NCBI GenBank assembly: GCA_041671765.1
Contig: JBAZAX010000013.1
Coordinates: forward strand, 1-39,799
Length of the DNA stretch: 39,799 nucleotides
Direction: 5' to 3'
Origin: JBAZAX01 sp041671765
GTDB taxonomy: Bacteria; Babelota; Babeliae; Babelales; RVW-14
Below the pieces are notes generated by a model. The model saw nothing but the letters and a program-made list of their open reading frames with translations, was not told where the DNA came from and made no database searches. Below, piece by piece: positions 16,248-24,766 of the stretch (position 1 is its first letter; each line of letters starts with the position of its first letter). The translations under genes were made by a program, and so were the position numbers.

Positions 16248-16290
16248 GTTACCAAACTGTCAATTACTAAGTTGTCAATTACCAGGTAAC
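16248..16290 (-). promoter_or_regulatory. Candidate operator with two TGTCAATTAC repeats
   Basis: TGTCAATTAC occurs at 16258-16267 and 16273-16282, 15 bp apart. The pair is flanked by the inverted pair GTTACC (16248) and GGTAAC (16285). Read towards the MATE gene each repeat contains TTGACA, the -35 consensus, but I see no well-spaced -10 box. A repressor site or twin -35 elements are possible. Confidence 0.35.
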
Positions 16291-16410
16291 TAAACTAAAA
16301 CTCTTTACTCATCTTTGCAAGATATTTAATCAAAAAATAAAATCATGTCATAAACTATGCCATATTATACAACTAATGCGACCCGTCTAAATAAAAGAGC
16401 CTATCTGCAA

Positions 16411-17523
16411 TTATCTTATAAACGCCATAAATGCTTCAAATGCTATCAGAACAATTATTACTACTGTTAACATTTCTTCATGTATCGTATCAAGTCTATC
16501 TTGGTAAATAGTGTTCAAATCTTGAACTATTCGCAGCTTTCGATTAATTGAATCGCGCCAATCTCTTAAATAAAGTTTTTCAACTAACAAAGCATAAAAA
16601 TTCAAATAATATGCATCACCTGTCATTTTTACGCTATTTTCGAGCTGCTCGGTAATTACAGATATATCTACTTTCAAATTGGCAAGCCTTGAGATTGGAG
16701 AATCAAAACGTTCCCCCATTAGAGGCAGATATGCCAAAAAAGGCACTCTATGGGATTGTTGCCCATAAAAGTAAGTCAACCGATCATCAATCAGATGATC
16801 ATAATACTGTAGCTCAAGCATTTGAACATTTGAGGATTCAAAAAACTCAAGCGGTTCAAAATATTCGTTATCATAAACAAATGCGGCCTTTGAATCGATT
16901 ATAATCAAATCTTGCCCATAATACCCTGTTGATGATGAAAGAATCTGATCGATTTGATAATCTGATAAAGGTTTTACTTCCAAACGTAGAAGTGATGCTA
17001 TCTTTGCTCCATACAAATCTTTAAAATCCTCAGGCATTATTTTTTCAGGCAAAGGATTTACCTGTATAGCAAAATAATCACTTTTTAAATTATAGAATCG
17101 AGGTTTTTTTAACCGTGAACTAATTTTATTAAAAACATTTCTTGCATCAACCTCACTTGTCATATCAAATTTACGCTTTACTTCTATCAATTTTAGTTTC
17201 AAATCATCGAATTTTTCATTAAACGGAATTTGATAACACAAAGAAAGTACGCCAAAATGATACAATTTACTGAGAACACATCCTGTGCCGGTTATATTAC
17301 CTTTTTTTTCATCAATTGATGCGCAACTTTCCATCATTTTGAATGAGTAAGGAACGCGATAATTTTTAAAATATGAAGAAAGTGGAACTTCAAGCGGATC
17401 TAGAATACCTTTTTGCTTAATGGTATTTAAATCAATTTCATCACCAAAATCAAATGCATAAAACAGCAAAATATTCCCCGAGAAACAATGATTGATGTCT
17501 AAACCTAGGTCATTTACGTCCAT
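16411..17523 (-). CDS. RMD1/DUF155-like tail-anchored membrane protein
   Basis: A 370-residue protein. The C-terminal third resembles the RMD1/RMND1 (DUF155, COG1723) family: 'YYLNFYALLVEKLYLRDWRD', then a helical linker, 'NTIYQDRLDTIHEEML' and a terminal helix 'VVIIVLIAFEAFMAF' (about 353-368). The eukaryotic members are mitochondrial and support translation there; the bacterial role is unsettled. The ATG comes one base after the PBP2 stop (TGA-T-ATG), and its GGAG ribosome site lies inside the PBP2 gene. The two are therefore translationally linked, and a cell-envelope role is suggested. Family call by eye only. Confidence 0.6.
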   Translation of the reverse strand: MDVNDLGLDINHCFSGNILLFYAFDFGDEIDLNTIKQKGILDPLEVPLSSYFKNYRVPYSFKMMESCASIDEKKGNITGTGCVLSKLYHFGVLSLCYQIPFNEKFDDLKLKLIEVKRKFDMTSEVDARNVFNKISSRLKKPRFYNLKSDYFAIQVNPLPEKIMPEDFKDLYGAKIASLLRLEVKPLSDYQIDQILSSSTGYYGQDLIIIDSKAAFVYDNEYFEPLEFFESSNVQMLELQYYDHLIDDRLTYFYGQQSHRVPFLAYLPLMGERFDSPISRLANLKVDISVITEQLENSVKMTGDAYYLNFYALLVEKLYLRDWRDSINRKLRIVQDLNTIYQDRLDTIHEEMLTVVIIVLIAFEAFMAFIR

Positions 17524-17524
17524 A

Positions 17525-19288
17525 TCAAGACTCCTTCAATGTTTTATATGCCTTCAAAAATTTACTTGCCATCATAATTGCCGGACCGGAAGATCCAACA
17601 TTTTCAATTAATATAGCCATTGCTAGTGGCTTTTCTTGTTTGTATCTAAAAAAACCCGCAACCCAAGCATGCTCAAGTTGAATTTTATTTTTCTTTTCTG
17701 AGTTTAAAGCACAGGTTTGTGCCGTTCCCGTTTTTGCATGAACTTCGATACCATTTATAAAACTTAATAATCTCACAGTACCCTCTTGGACAGCTGCATG
17801 CATACCATCTCTTAAAACTTTTAAAGTTTTTTGAGAAACGTCAATTTTGTCACATTCAATAGCCTCACTTTCCAGAATCCTAGGCCTGACAAGATGCCCG
17901 GAACAAACAGCTGCAACCATTCTTGCAACCTGAAGTGGGGTGACCAATAAATCTCCCTGTCCGATACTAACGTTAAGAGTCTCTCCCTTCCACCATTTTT
18001 CACGCTTGAATGCTTTTTTCCATGCCTTATCCGGCACAAGCCCCGCTCTTTCAGGTAACAAAAAGTTTGTTTTCTGCCCCAACCCAAAGCGACGCGCATA
18101 CATGGCCAACTTATCAATAACAATTTTTCTAGCTACTTCAAAACAGTATACATTACACGATGCAGCCAAAGCCATTCGTGAATTAAGTAATCCATGTCCG
18201 GAATGCCGCATACAGCAAATTTTTCTACCACAAAACTCAAGGTATCCTTTGCAGAAAAACTCAGTTTGCGGTGAAATAACCCCCTCCTCTAGCCCTGCCG
18301 TAACCGTAATAAGCTTGAAGGTAGATGCCGGTGGGCACAATGCACAAGTTGCCCGATTAAGTAACGGATTATTTTCAGATAATTTTTCCCACTCATCTTC
18401 AGATATTGGACTTAAAAATAAATTTGGATCAAATCCTGGACATGAGGCCAAAACCCTTACGGCTCCATCTTCAGGATCAATTAAAATAAAAGCTCCCGAC
18501 TGTCCTTCTTCGAAAAGCGATTCAGCTATTCGCTGCAACTCAAGGTCAATTGTTAACTTTATATCCTCTCCGGCCTTCGCTTCTCTGAAATCCTTTAATG
18601 CCAGCTTTTTACCAGTAGAATTTGTTACACTTAACATATATCCGGGCTGACCTTGTAACTCAATTTCAAGCAACTGTTCAAGTCCCGCCTTACCTATTTT
18701 TTCAATTCTGTTCAAAAAGCCCAAAACGTGGCTCGCCAATGCTCCGTGCAGATAAACTCTTTCAAAACGATTCGAAACCACCAAACTCGGGTGATTTCCA
18801 CAAAATTCGCTAATTTTACACAGCTGGTCAAAACTTATGTTCTGGCAAAGCATTTTTCTTCGAGAATATCTTTCTGACATAACAAGATCCTGGTTAATTG
18901 GATCTTGCAACAAATCAGTGCCCAAAATTTGGCCAATTTTGCCAAGCAGGTCCAACTTTTCTTCATTAAGAGTCTTTCCCCCTAATCCCTGCCAATAAAG
19001 GTCAAAAACGGGCTTATTTGCTGCAAGCATGGTACCCTTGTTATCAAGCAAGTTACCACGGGGAGGATTAATAACCTCAATTTTTAGGAAATTTCGCTCT
19101 CCCATACCCATAAAAACGTTTTTTTGCTTGATTTGTAGGTAAAAAAGCCTCAAAACTATTAAAAACGCGAAAAAAACGAAGGCAAAAAGTATTTTAAATG
19201 CCCTAAAACTTCTGGTTGTGCTTATTCTTATGCGACTAATACCAAACCCCTTCAATTTATTGATTGGATCAATCAATAGTATTAACAA
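17525..19288 (-). CDS. mrdA: Penicillin-binding protein 2, peptidoglycan transpeptidase
   Basis: A protein of up to 587 residues. It has an N-terminal membrane anchor (31-50), a dimerisation domain ('NPPRGNLLDNKG' at 74-85), then a transpeptidase with S322-T-F-K325 ('PPASTFKLI'), S377-C-N379 and K519-T-G521. PBP2 cross-links peptidoglycan during cell elongation, so this organism likely keeps a wall. No ATG occurs early; the frame opens with TTG at 19288 and the real start is uncertain, perhaps one of the nearby TTG codons. It is followed directly by the RMD1-like gene. Neither rodA nor mreB is in the window. Confidence 0.92.
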   Translation of the reverse strand: MLILLIDPINKLKGFGISRIRISTTRSFRAFKILFAFVFFAFLIVLRLFYLQIKQKNVFMGMGERNFLKIEVINPPRGNLLDNKGTMLAANKPVFDLYWQGLGGKTLNEEKLDLLGKIGQILGTDLLQDPINQDLVMSERYSRRKMLCQNISFDQLCKISEFCGNHPSLVVSNRFERVYLHGALASHVLGFLNRIEKIGKAGLEQLLEIELQGQPGYMLSVTNSTGKKLALKDFREAKAGEDIKLTIDLELQRIAESLFEEGQSGAFILIDPEDGAVRVLASCPGFDPNLFLSPISEDEWEKLSENNPLLNRATCALCPPASTFKLITVTAGLEEGVISPQTEFFCKGYLEFCGRKICCMRHSGHGLLNSRMALAASCNVYCFEVARKIVIDKLAMYARRFGLGQKTNFLLPERAGLVPDKAWKKAFKREKWWKGETLNVSIGQGDLLVTPLQVARMVAAVCSGHLVRPRILESEAIECDKIDVSQKTLKVLRDGMHAAVQEGTVRLLSFINGIEVHAKTGTAQTCALNSEKKNKIQLEHAWVAGFFRYKQEKPLAMAILIENVGSSGPAIMMASKFLKAYKTLKES

Positions 19289-19381
19289 AAGTATTAATAA
19301 AAAGCTTTATTTTACTATATCGTATCATGTTACATGGAGTAATTTACCACAGTCAAGGAACAAGGTAAATCTATTCACCCT

Positions 19382-19390
19382 CCCCCCCCC
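19382..19390. repeat. Homopolymeric C9 tract in intergenic DNA
   Basis: Nine C in a row (preceded by CCCT) in otherwise AT-rich DNA, about 135 bp upstream of the secreted protein at 19526. Such tracts can change length by slipped-strand mispairing and alter promoter spacing. Confidence 0.6.
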
Positions 19391-19420
19391 ATTTGCAAAT
19401 AAGAAATTTATAAATTAATC

Positions 19421-19448
19421 TTGTTAGTAACTTAGTAAGTATTATAAG
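19421..19448 (+). promoter_or_regulatory. Candidate sigma70-type promoter for the 19526 gene
   Basis: TTGTTA (19421-19426), a 16-nt spacer, then TATAAG (19443-19448). A direct repeat, CTTAGTAAGTA, occurs inside the spacer (from 19431) and again about 27 nt downstream, and could be a regulator site. Confidence 0.4.
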
Positions 19449-19525
19449 TATTAAAAGCTTAGTAAGTAAATGGAATTTTATGAATGTGAGGTTATATTTT
19501 TAATATTTTTTTTGGAGGTTATATC

Positions 19526-20557
19526 ATGAATAGATTCAATAAGATTATGCTTCTTGGATTACTTTCTGTTGTTACTGGCGCTACAAGCGTCAAGGGCATG
19601 GGCGAACAATTTGCCGCTGTAAAAATAGGTGGTGCAGAGTCTAGATTTATGGCTATGCCAAACCCAAACGCAGGATCTCGTGAAGTTGCTTTCGCAAATG
19701 CAACATCAGCCGGCGCAACAAAGTTTATTTCTCTTGATGCCAGCAACAAATCAGGTTCACACGAATATATCAACATGGACACTGCAACCGTAGAGACTAT
19801 GACAGTTTTGTTAAATAAATTTAACGATACTGACGTTATTTGTGTTTATCCCAAATTTGCAACAACCGTTGCAACTTTTAATCAAGTTAGCGCAGACGAA
19901 CAAGCAAAAATCGCTACGATCTACGCTTGTTGGATGATTAAAAATGGTGGTTTGTATCCTGCAGAAGGAAAAGTTAATTTGAACGGTCAAGAAGTTCAAT
20001 TAACTGAAAAACAAAACACTTTGGTAAAATCTTATTTTATTAAGGCAAATGAATCCTTTTTGAATCCTTCAGAACCAAAGAAGCCTGAGACTAAAGTACA
20101 AGCTAAATCTTCAAGTAAGGCAAGCAAAATAGCTTTAGCCACAGCTGGTGGTTTAGCAGCAGCCTACCTATCATACTTGGCAATCGGAAACATTGTTTAC
20201 AACCATGCTGGCTGCACAGATGAATCATCCAGTTTGACATGTGCTGCAACAAGTCACGCAAACTATATGGCAGAAAACGACATATTATATGTTCATACCT
20301 GTAAATTCTTGACTGCTGCTGCAGCTGTAACAGGCTACTCTGTAACAGTGCTTTGGAATTCATTAAAACAAATTCTACCTGCTTTGCCAGTAAAACAAAC
20401 GGCTCAACAATTAGCACAACAATTTGTTTATCAACCAAACTGTTCACAATTTGATAGACCTGCAGTTTTACCAACTTGTTCTTCAAGCGAACAACCAATA
20501 ATCCCAGTAGCTAATGCTGGATTTATCAAAGGTCTTTTGTGGCCTTTCCTTAGATAA
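19526..20557 (+). CDS. Secreted protein of unknown function, probably highly expressed
   Basis: A 343-residue protein. Its signal peptide is 1-24, ending 'TSVKG', followed by Met25. Residues 25-185 look globular; a hydrophobic segment (201-222, 'KIALATAGGLAAAYLSYLAI') and a second one near 262-285 could anchor it. The C-terminal part is Gln/Pro/Cys-rich. I recognise no domain. Strong expression is suggested by the GGAGG ribosome site 8 nt before the ATG, a less AT-biased codon choice than its neighbours, and a perfect terminator right after. It is its own transcription unit. An abundant surface or secreted protein is a reasonable guess. Confidence 0.75.
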   Translation: MNRFNKIMLLGLLSVVTGATSVKGMGEQFAAVKIGGAESRFMAMPNPNAGSREVAFANATSAGATKFISLDASNKSGSHEYINMDTATVETMTVLLNKFNDTDVICVYPKFATTVATFNQVSADEQAKIATIYACWMIKNGGLYPAEGKVNLNGQEVQLTEKQNTLVKSYFIKANESFLNPSEPKKPETKVQAKSSSKASKIALATAGGLAAAYLSYLAIGNIVYNHAGCTDESSSLTCAATSHANYMAENDILYVHTCKFLTAAAAVTGYSVTVLWNSLKQILPALPVKQTAQQLAQQFVYQPNCSQFDRPAVLPTCSSSEQPIIPVANAGFIKGLLWPFLR

Positions 20558-20574
20558 TAAATAATCATATTTAA

Positions 20575-20616
20575 AAAAGAAGCAGGGCGTGATTAAAATC
20601 ACGCCCTGCTTCTTTT
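20575..20616 (+). terminator. Strong intrinsic terminator after the secreted protein gene
   Basis: A perfect 19-bp stem (AAAAGAAGCAGGGCGTGAT and its complement) with a TAAA loop. The GC-rich core is closed by A and T runs, so it works in both directions. Confidence 0.9.
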
Positions 20617-20684
20617 AGTTTTATCTGCTAATTGTTTACAAAAATACTTATATTTAAGAATGAATCAAATTCTCATGCTAGACC

Positions 20685-20950
20685 CGACCATGGTTTCCCA
20701 ATCTGTTATCAAAAATCCATCTACATCCACCACCATGGCCTACCTCAATGTCGCAGTCCTATACAGGACAGCTACGGGGTACTCACAACATATTTATAAT
20801 TTAAAATTATTATTTTCTACGCCTGAACTGCGCCTTTGGACACTGTAACTTTGCGACCTGACCGTCATAGCTGAAAGCGACTGCTGGGTATCCCGTCGGT
20901 GACGATCTTTGTATAACTTACAAATTGTCGATTGAATAACCACGGACGAC
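20685..20950. repeat. Inverted-arm dispersed repeat, copy B
   Basis: Two diverged inverted arms flank an AT-rich core at about 20788-20818. The left arm reads CCATGGTTTCCCAATCTGTT and continues to CCTCAATGTCGCAG at 20742-20755. The right arm, read on the minus strand, begins CCGTGGTTATTCAATC and continues through GATCGTCACCGACGGG. The same plan is seen at 26036-26245. Short ORFs inside are incidental. Together with the terminator before it, this fills the 470-bp gap before the tRNA genes; otherwise I see nothing there. Confidence 0.65.
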
Positions 20951-21025
20951 GATAAGAGTTTTTCTTGGATTTGAGCATTAAAAATGTCGAATATTAAGAC
21001 AAAATATCAAGAATTAAAAAAAGAG

Positions 21026-21099
21026 TGCGCCCGACAGGACTCGAACCTGTGGCCTACGGATTAGAAATCCGTTGCTCTATCCAACTGAGCTACGGGCGC
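21026..21099 (-). tRNA. tRNA-Arg (anticodon TCT)
   Basis: The acceptor GCGCCCG/CGGGCGC is paired, D-arm GCTCAGTTGGATAGAGC, anticodon loop TTTCTAA giving TCT, T-loop TTCGAGT, discriminator A. CCA is not encoded. It reads AGA and AGG codons. It is the last of three minus-strand tRNA genes downstream of the ctp gene. Confidence 0.95.
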
Positions 21100-21149
21100 A
21101 TAGACGACTCAGTAAAATAAATTTAATAAAAATAGAATATAGAAAGAAA

Positions 21150-21225
21150 TGGTCGGGGCGGTCAGATTCGAACTGACGACCCCTCGCTCCCAAAGCGAGT
21201 GCGCTACCAACTGCGCTACGCCCCG
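21150..21225 (-). tRNA. tRNA-Pro (anticodon TGG)
   Basis: The acceptor CGGGGCG/CGCCCCG is paired, D-arm GCGCAGTTGGTAGCGC, anticodon loop TTTGGGA giving TGG, T-arm GTCAGTTCGAATCTGAC, discriminator A and an encoded CCA. It is the middle gene of the tRNA trio. Confidence 0.95.
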
Positions 21226-21291
21226 ACATTAATTTTTATTTTAAGTTACACTAATTTCAAACTTTATGGAAGATTATTTTTGATTATTTTC

Positions 21292-21368
21292 TGGGGTGAG
21301 CGACGGGGATCGAACCCGCGACATTCAGAGCCACAGTCTGACGCTCTACCAACTGAGCTACGCCCACC
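21292..21368 (-). tRNA. tRNA-His (anticodon GTG)
   Basis: The acceptor GTGGGCG/CGCTCAC has one G-T pair, the anticodon loop CTGTGGC gives GTG, and CCA is encoded. The extra G at position -1 (21368) pairs with discriminator C73, the standard identity element for histidyl-tRNA synthetase. It is the first of the tRNA trio, about 70 nt after the ctp stop codon. Confidence 0.95.
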
Positions 21369-21438
21369 ATATTCAAAAATGTTATTTTCAATATTATAAG
21401 CTGTTTACAACAAAAATCAAAGGTCAAATACAAGTTTC

Positions 21439-23118
21439 TTAGTTTTCTACTTTTTCAATTACAGAAATTTCATCTGTAAGATAATTTTTGTTCAATAATC
21501 GTATGGCATCAACACGTGTCAATACGGTCTTTTTCTTACGACCTTTTTTAAACCAATTTAACAAGTTAACCATATTAACACTTGCCTGAACCTGGCTATC
21601 TGTTGCAAGTGCCTCTTTTTGCCTTTCGCTCCAACTTTTTTCATTTTTCTTATTTTTATCGGAATCGCCAGAAGCAGGATCACCATTATATTCTGTTGAA
21701 TCTTCTTCGCCAATTTCTTGATTCTCGAGTTCTTGAGATTCATTCGTCAAATCAATTAATGGCTCACTTTGTTCTTCTTTTTTCTTGGCTTCTTCCTCTT
21801 TTTTAATGGCTTCATCAGCAGGCAAGCCTAAATTCTCGCTTACTTCTTTAACTGTTATGTAATTTTTTAACGAATTCTCTTTCCCATAAAATTCTTTAAT
21901 CCATTCCATTTCATCAGCCGGAACATATTTTGGTTTAACTGTAAAATCAGGAGCTATGCCTTGAGCTTGAAGAGATGAACCATCAGGTAAAAAATATAAC
22001 ATTGTTGTAAGTTTTAATGCACAACCATTTTTAACAGGTATTAATTCTTGCACGGAACCTTTACCAAAGGTGGTCATACCAAGCAAAAATACCATCAATT
22101 TTTTCCCCTTCCACCCTCCATTTAAATAACTTTGCTCGGAATGAAAACGTAAGCAACCTGCCAAAATTTCAGAAGCAGATGCTGTAAAATTGTTAATCAA
22201 TATGAATATAGGCACATCGCTTTTTAAAACAGGGTCAGAATTTGTGAAATATTTGGCAACAATCTTACCGTGCCTGTCACGTGTATGAACAACAGGCGCG
22301 CCTTTGGGTAAAAAAAGACCTGCCATCTCAATGGCAGAATCAAGTGTGCCACCGGGATTGCCACGAAGATCAAGCACAATCCCCTTGCATTTGCCCTGGT
22401 TGGCTTTTTCAAGCAACCCAGACATCTGTTTGGCTGCATTTTCAGTAAACTGTTTTAACGAAAAATAATAAACATTTTGATTCTTAAAAAAGTAACAAAG
22501 AGAAATCTGATCCTTGATTATATCGCGTGTTACCAAAAATGACATTGGCTTTTTTTTACGTGCAATTTTGATAGAAATTTTTGTTCCAACTTTCCCCTTA
22601 AGCTTATTAATAACCTGATCTGTAGTCATATTTTTAAGATTATCTTTTCCAACTTTAATAATCCTATCCCCTTTTTTTATGCCAACCTTTTCTGCAGGGC
22701 TACCGGGAAGAACCTCGATAATCATCAAAGAATCATCATCCGGAGCTTTACCGATAATACTTACACCAATTCCGGAAAATTCCCCTGATGTAGCCTCTAG
22801 TGTGGACTTATATTCGTCATTACTGAAAAAACTTGAATGTGCATCAACCTTTGAAACAGCAGACTTTAAAGAGTCCTGAACAAATCTATCAAAATCAACC
22901 TTACGAAATGCTTTTTTTTCAACAATACTCAAAACCTCAGAATATGTCGGTAACCATTGCATTATATCTTTTTGAGCATCATATAATTTGGAATATGATA
23001 AGTCTTTTGCGTTTTCAGATGAAATATTTTCAGTATCACGGGAACCCGTATCAGCAAAGTTAAAACTAAACCAAGAAACTGCGCCAATAAAGCACAATTG
23101 CAAAGAATACATCTTCAT
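21439..23118 (-). CDS. ctpA: Carboxy-terminal processing protease (S41 family)
   Basis: A 559-residue envelope protease that trims or degrades exported proteins from the C-terminus. It has a signal peptide (1-22), a PDZ domain (about 115-195, 'GVSIIGKAP' and 'LPGSPAEKVGIKKGDRI') and an S41 core: 'GIVLDLRGNPGG', 'NNFTASASEILAG' with catalytic Ser314, and 'TTFGKGSVQ' with Lys353 and Gln357. Ser to Lys is 39 residues against about 25 in B. subtilis CtpB, so there is an insert of about 14 ('RFHSEQSYLNGGWKGKK'). The C-terminal tail is Lys/Glu-rich. An AGGAGAG ribosome site precedes the ATG. Confidence 0.92.
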   Translation of the reverse strand: MKMYSLQLCFIGAVSWFSFNFADTGSRDTENISSENAKDLSYSKLYDAQKDIMQWLPTYSEVLSIVEKKAFRKVDFDRFVQDSLKSAVSKVDAHSSFFSNDEYKSTLEATSGEFSGIGVSIIGKAPDDDSLMIIEVLPGSPAEKVGIKKGDRIIKVGKDNLKNMTTDQVINKLKGKVGTKISIKIARKKKPMSFLVTRDIIKDQISLCYFFKNQNVYYFSLKQFTENAAKQMSGLLEKANQGKCKGIVLDLRGNPGGTLDSAIEMAGLFLPKGAPVVHTRDRHGKIVAKYFTNSDPVLKSDVPIFILINNFTASASEILAGCLRFHSEQSYLNGGWKGKKLMVFLLGMTTFGKGSVQELIPVKNGCALKLTTMLYFLPDGSSLQAQGIAPDFTVKPKYVPADEMEWIKEFYGKENSLKNYITVKEVSENLGLPADEAIKKEEEAKKKEEQSEPLIDLTNESQELENQEIGEEDSTEYNGDPASGDSDKNKKNEKSWSERQKEALATDSQVQASVNMVNLLNWFKKGRKKKTVLTRVDAIRLLNKNYLTDEISVIEKVEN

Positions 23119-23307
23119 TACTCTCTCCTACATTCTACTAGTCAAAATTAAACTCTGGAAACCCATTTTAAACAAACTTTTTAACTATCCACTTTAAAAA
23201 AAGTGTAAACAATTTATGCTTAAATTATGATTGAAATATGGTAACAATAAATTAAAAACTTATGCAATAAATTTATGTAAGTTCAACGAGAGGTTGAGGA
23301 AATCAAA

Positions 23308-24195
23308 ATGGATTGCACTCAAAATACTTCGACAGAAAAACAAACCCGCCAAGTTATAATCGTCACAGGACTTTCGGGCGCAGGAAAAAGCGGAGTAATA
23401 AGGGGTCTTGAAGATCTTGGTTTTTATTGCGTTGATAATCTTCCTGTCCCAATGCTTTCTGTGTTTTTAAATCTTGCATTCCAAACACAAACGCTAAAGG
23501 TTGCGCTTGGCATCGACGCTCGAGGTGAGCAGTTTTTTACTGATTTCATTACAGAAGTACAAAAACTAAAAAAAGAGCTCGGCACTAATTTAAAAATAAT
23601 ATTTTTAACCGCGTCAACCGAAACTCTTATTAAACGGTTCCAAGAAACTCGTCGAACTCATCCATTAGCCAAAGACATCGATCTGATACAAGCAATTGAA
23701 AAAGAAAAACAGATTCTGGCACCGATAATGGGCATGGCCGATATAAAACTTGATACAAATGCATTTAATACTCATGATTTAAGAAAATGGGTCAGCGCAG
23801 CATTTTCAAATGAACAAGTAAGAAAACTAGTCGTAAATCTAGTATCATTTGGATTTAAATATGGGGTGCCAACTGAAAGCAATATGGTTCACGACTTGAG
23901 ATCTTTACCAAACCCATATTTCATTCCATCATTAAAAGCATTGGATGGCAGAACTCCAGATATCCAAAATTACTTATTTGAACAACCGGCAGTTGTTGAT
24001 TACTGGAATAAACTCGCTGATTACACAAAATTTGCAATCGATAAATTTTATCAAGAAGGTAGATTTTTTGTAACTGTGTCAATTGGCTGCACCGGCGGAA
24101 AGCACAGATCTGTAACGTTTGTTGAACGTTTGAGTAAACAAAACTGGGAAAATATTAAATTTTTGATTAATCACAGAGATGTAGGTAAAGAGTAA
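23308..24195 (+). CDS. rapZ: RapZ/YvcJ-family nucleotide-binding adaptor
   Basis: A 295-residue P-loop protein with Walker A 'GLSGAGKS' (21-28), 'GFYCVDNLP', 'FLTASTETLIKRFQETRRTH' (the family's Walker B and arginine-rich region), and the C-terminal 'GCTGGKHRSVTFVERL' typical of RapZ. In E. coli RapZ guides RNase E to GlmZ and senses glucosamine-6-phosphate; in Firmicutes YvcJ has GTPase activity. Its role here is not known, but a link to cell-wall precursor supply fits the family. A GAGG ribosome site lies upstream. It is divergent from ctp and about 200 bp before ftsB. Confidence 0.93.
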   Translation: MDCTQNTSTEKQTRQVIIVTGLSGAGKSGVIRGLEDLGFYCVDNLPVPMLSVFLNLAFQTQTLKVALGIDARGEQFFTDFITEVQKLKKELGTNLKIIFLTASTETLIKRFQETRRTHPLAKDIDLIQAIEKEKQILAPIMGMADIKLDTNAFNTHDLRKWVSAAFSNEQVRKLVVNLVSFGFKYGVPTESNMVHDLRSLPNPYFIPSLKALDGRTPDIQNYLFEQPAVVDYWNKLADYTKFAIDKFYQEGRFFVTVSIGCTGGKHRSVTFVERLSKQNWENIKFLINHRDVGKE

Positions 24196-24207
24196 GGGCA
24201 TTATCGC

Positions 24208-24265
24208 CCATAGTTTATCAATCTCAGTTATCGCACATTAATCACCAACGGAATACCCCTGTGTT
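24208..24265. repeat. Inverted-arm dispersed repeat, single-arm fragment C
   Basis: GTTTATCAATCTCAGTTATC followed by ATCACCAACGG matches one arm of the repeats at 20685-20950 and 26036-26245. The second arm and the AT-rich core are not recognisable. Confidence 0.5.
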
Positions 24266-24324
24266 CAAGAAATGGTCGTAGTGCTTTGTATAAGGTTAAA
24301 TTGTTTTTATAGAAACCATTTGTC

Positions 24325-24345
24325 ATCCTGAACTCGTTTTAGGAT
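24325..24345. repeat. Short palindrome (ATCCTGAA...TTTAGGAT type)
   Basis: An 8-bp stem with one G-T pair around a 5-nt loop, inside TGTCATCCTGAACTCG. It resembles the short palindromes of this type that recur in many bacterial genomes (from memory). It lies in the gap between rapZ and the ftsB-like gene. Confidence 0.4.
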
Positions 24346-24398
24346 CCATGGATTAAATATTCCAATTAAAATGATATGTTTAAGAGAAAGGCGATCGT

Positions 24399-24695
24399 AT
24401 GAAGAGAAGAGACACAGTTCTGTTACTACTTTTCGGACTAATTTTTTCATTTGGTCTGGGATATATTGTTTTTGGCAAACGTGGAATCATTGCTTATTAC
24501 AAGCTTAAAAAAGAAATCAATCTGGAAAAACAACAAATTCAGGATTTAGAGAAGGAAATTGCTCACATTCAAGCCAAGATTGATCTATGGAAATCCGACG
24601 AATTTCATGCGGAAAAATTTGCTCGCCAGGACCTACAAATGGGCAAACCGGACGAACAGGTATTTGTTTTGACAAATACAAATCAAAAAGCTTGA
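24399..24695 (+). CDS. ftsB: FtsB/DivIC-family septum formation initiator
   Basis: A 98-residue protein with a short cytoplasmic start, a transmembrane helix (7-25), a coiled coil (about 32-65, 'LKKEINLEKQQIQDLEKEIA') and the family's tail 'SDEFHAEKFARQDLQMGKPD' (66-85). That tail matches the DPxxIExxAREELGMVKPGE pattern. FtsB bridges FtsL and FtsQ at the division site and helps activate septal wall synthesis. It agrees with PBP2 in suggesting a walled, dividing cell. A GAAAGG ribosome site precedes the ATG. Confidence 0.82.
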   Translation: MKRRDTVLLLLFGLIFSFGLGYIVFGKRGIIAYYKLKKEINLEKQQIQDLEKEIAHIQAKIDLWKSDEFHAEKFARQDLQMGKPDEQVFVLTNTNQKA

Positions 24696-24729
24696 TTGTA
24701 ATAATATCTGCGTTAAAAAAGAGATAAAA

Positions 24730-24766
24730 AATTAATTTTAGTCAAACGATCAAGTTTAAATTAATT
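24730..24766. terminator. AT-only hairpin between convergent genes
   Basis: AATTAATTT (24730-24738) pairs with AAATTAATT (24758-24766), with flanking A and T runs. It lies between ftsB and the convergent gene at 24761 and overlaps the latter's stop. Being AT-only it is weak, but position and flanks suit a two-way terminator. Confidence 0.35.

Noticed and set aside
16258..16282. Two repeats considered as a CRISPR seed
   Set aside because: There are only two 10-bp units with a 5-bp gap and no cas genes; a regulatory site is more likely. No CRISPR array is seen in the window.
17940..18650. 236-codon ORF opposite PBP2
   Set aside because: It is antisense to the conserved transpeptidase motifs and has no family resemblance.
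20103..20498. 131-codon ORF opposite the secreted protein gene
   Set aside because: It is antisense to a gene with signal peptide, strong ribosome site and terminator; its Leu/Gln-rich content is a shadow of that gene.
20660..20848. 62-codon ORF on the plus strand
   Set aside because: It falls in repeat copy B, has no ribosome site, and its protein does not resemble anything in copy A.
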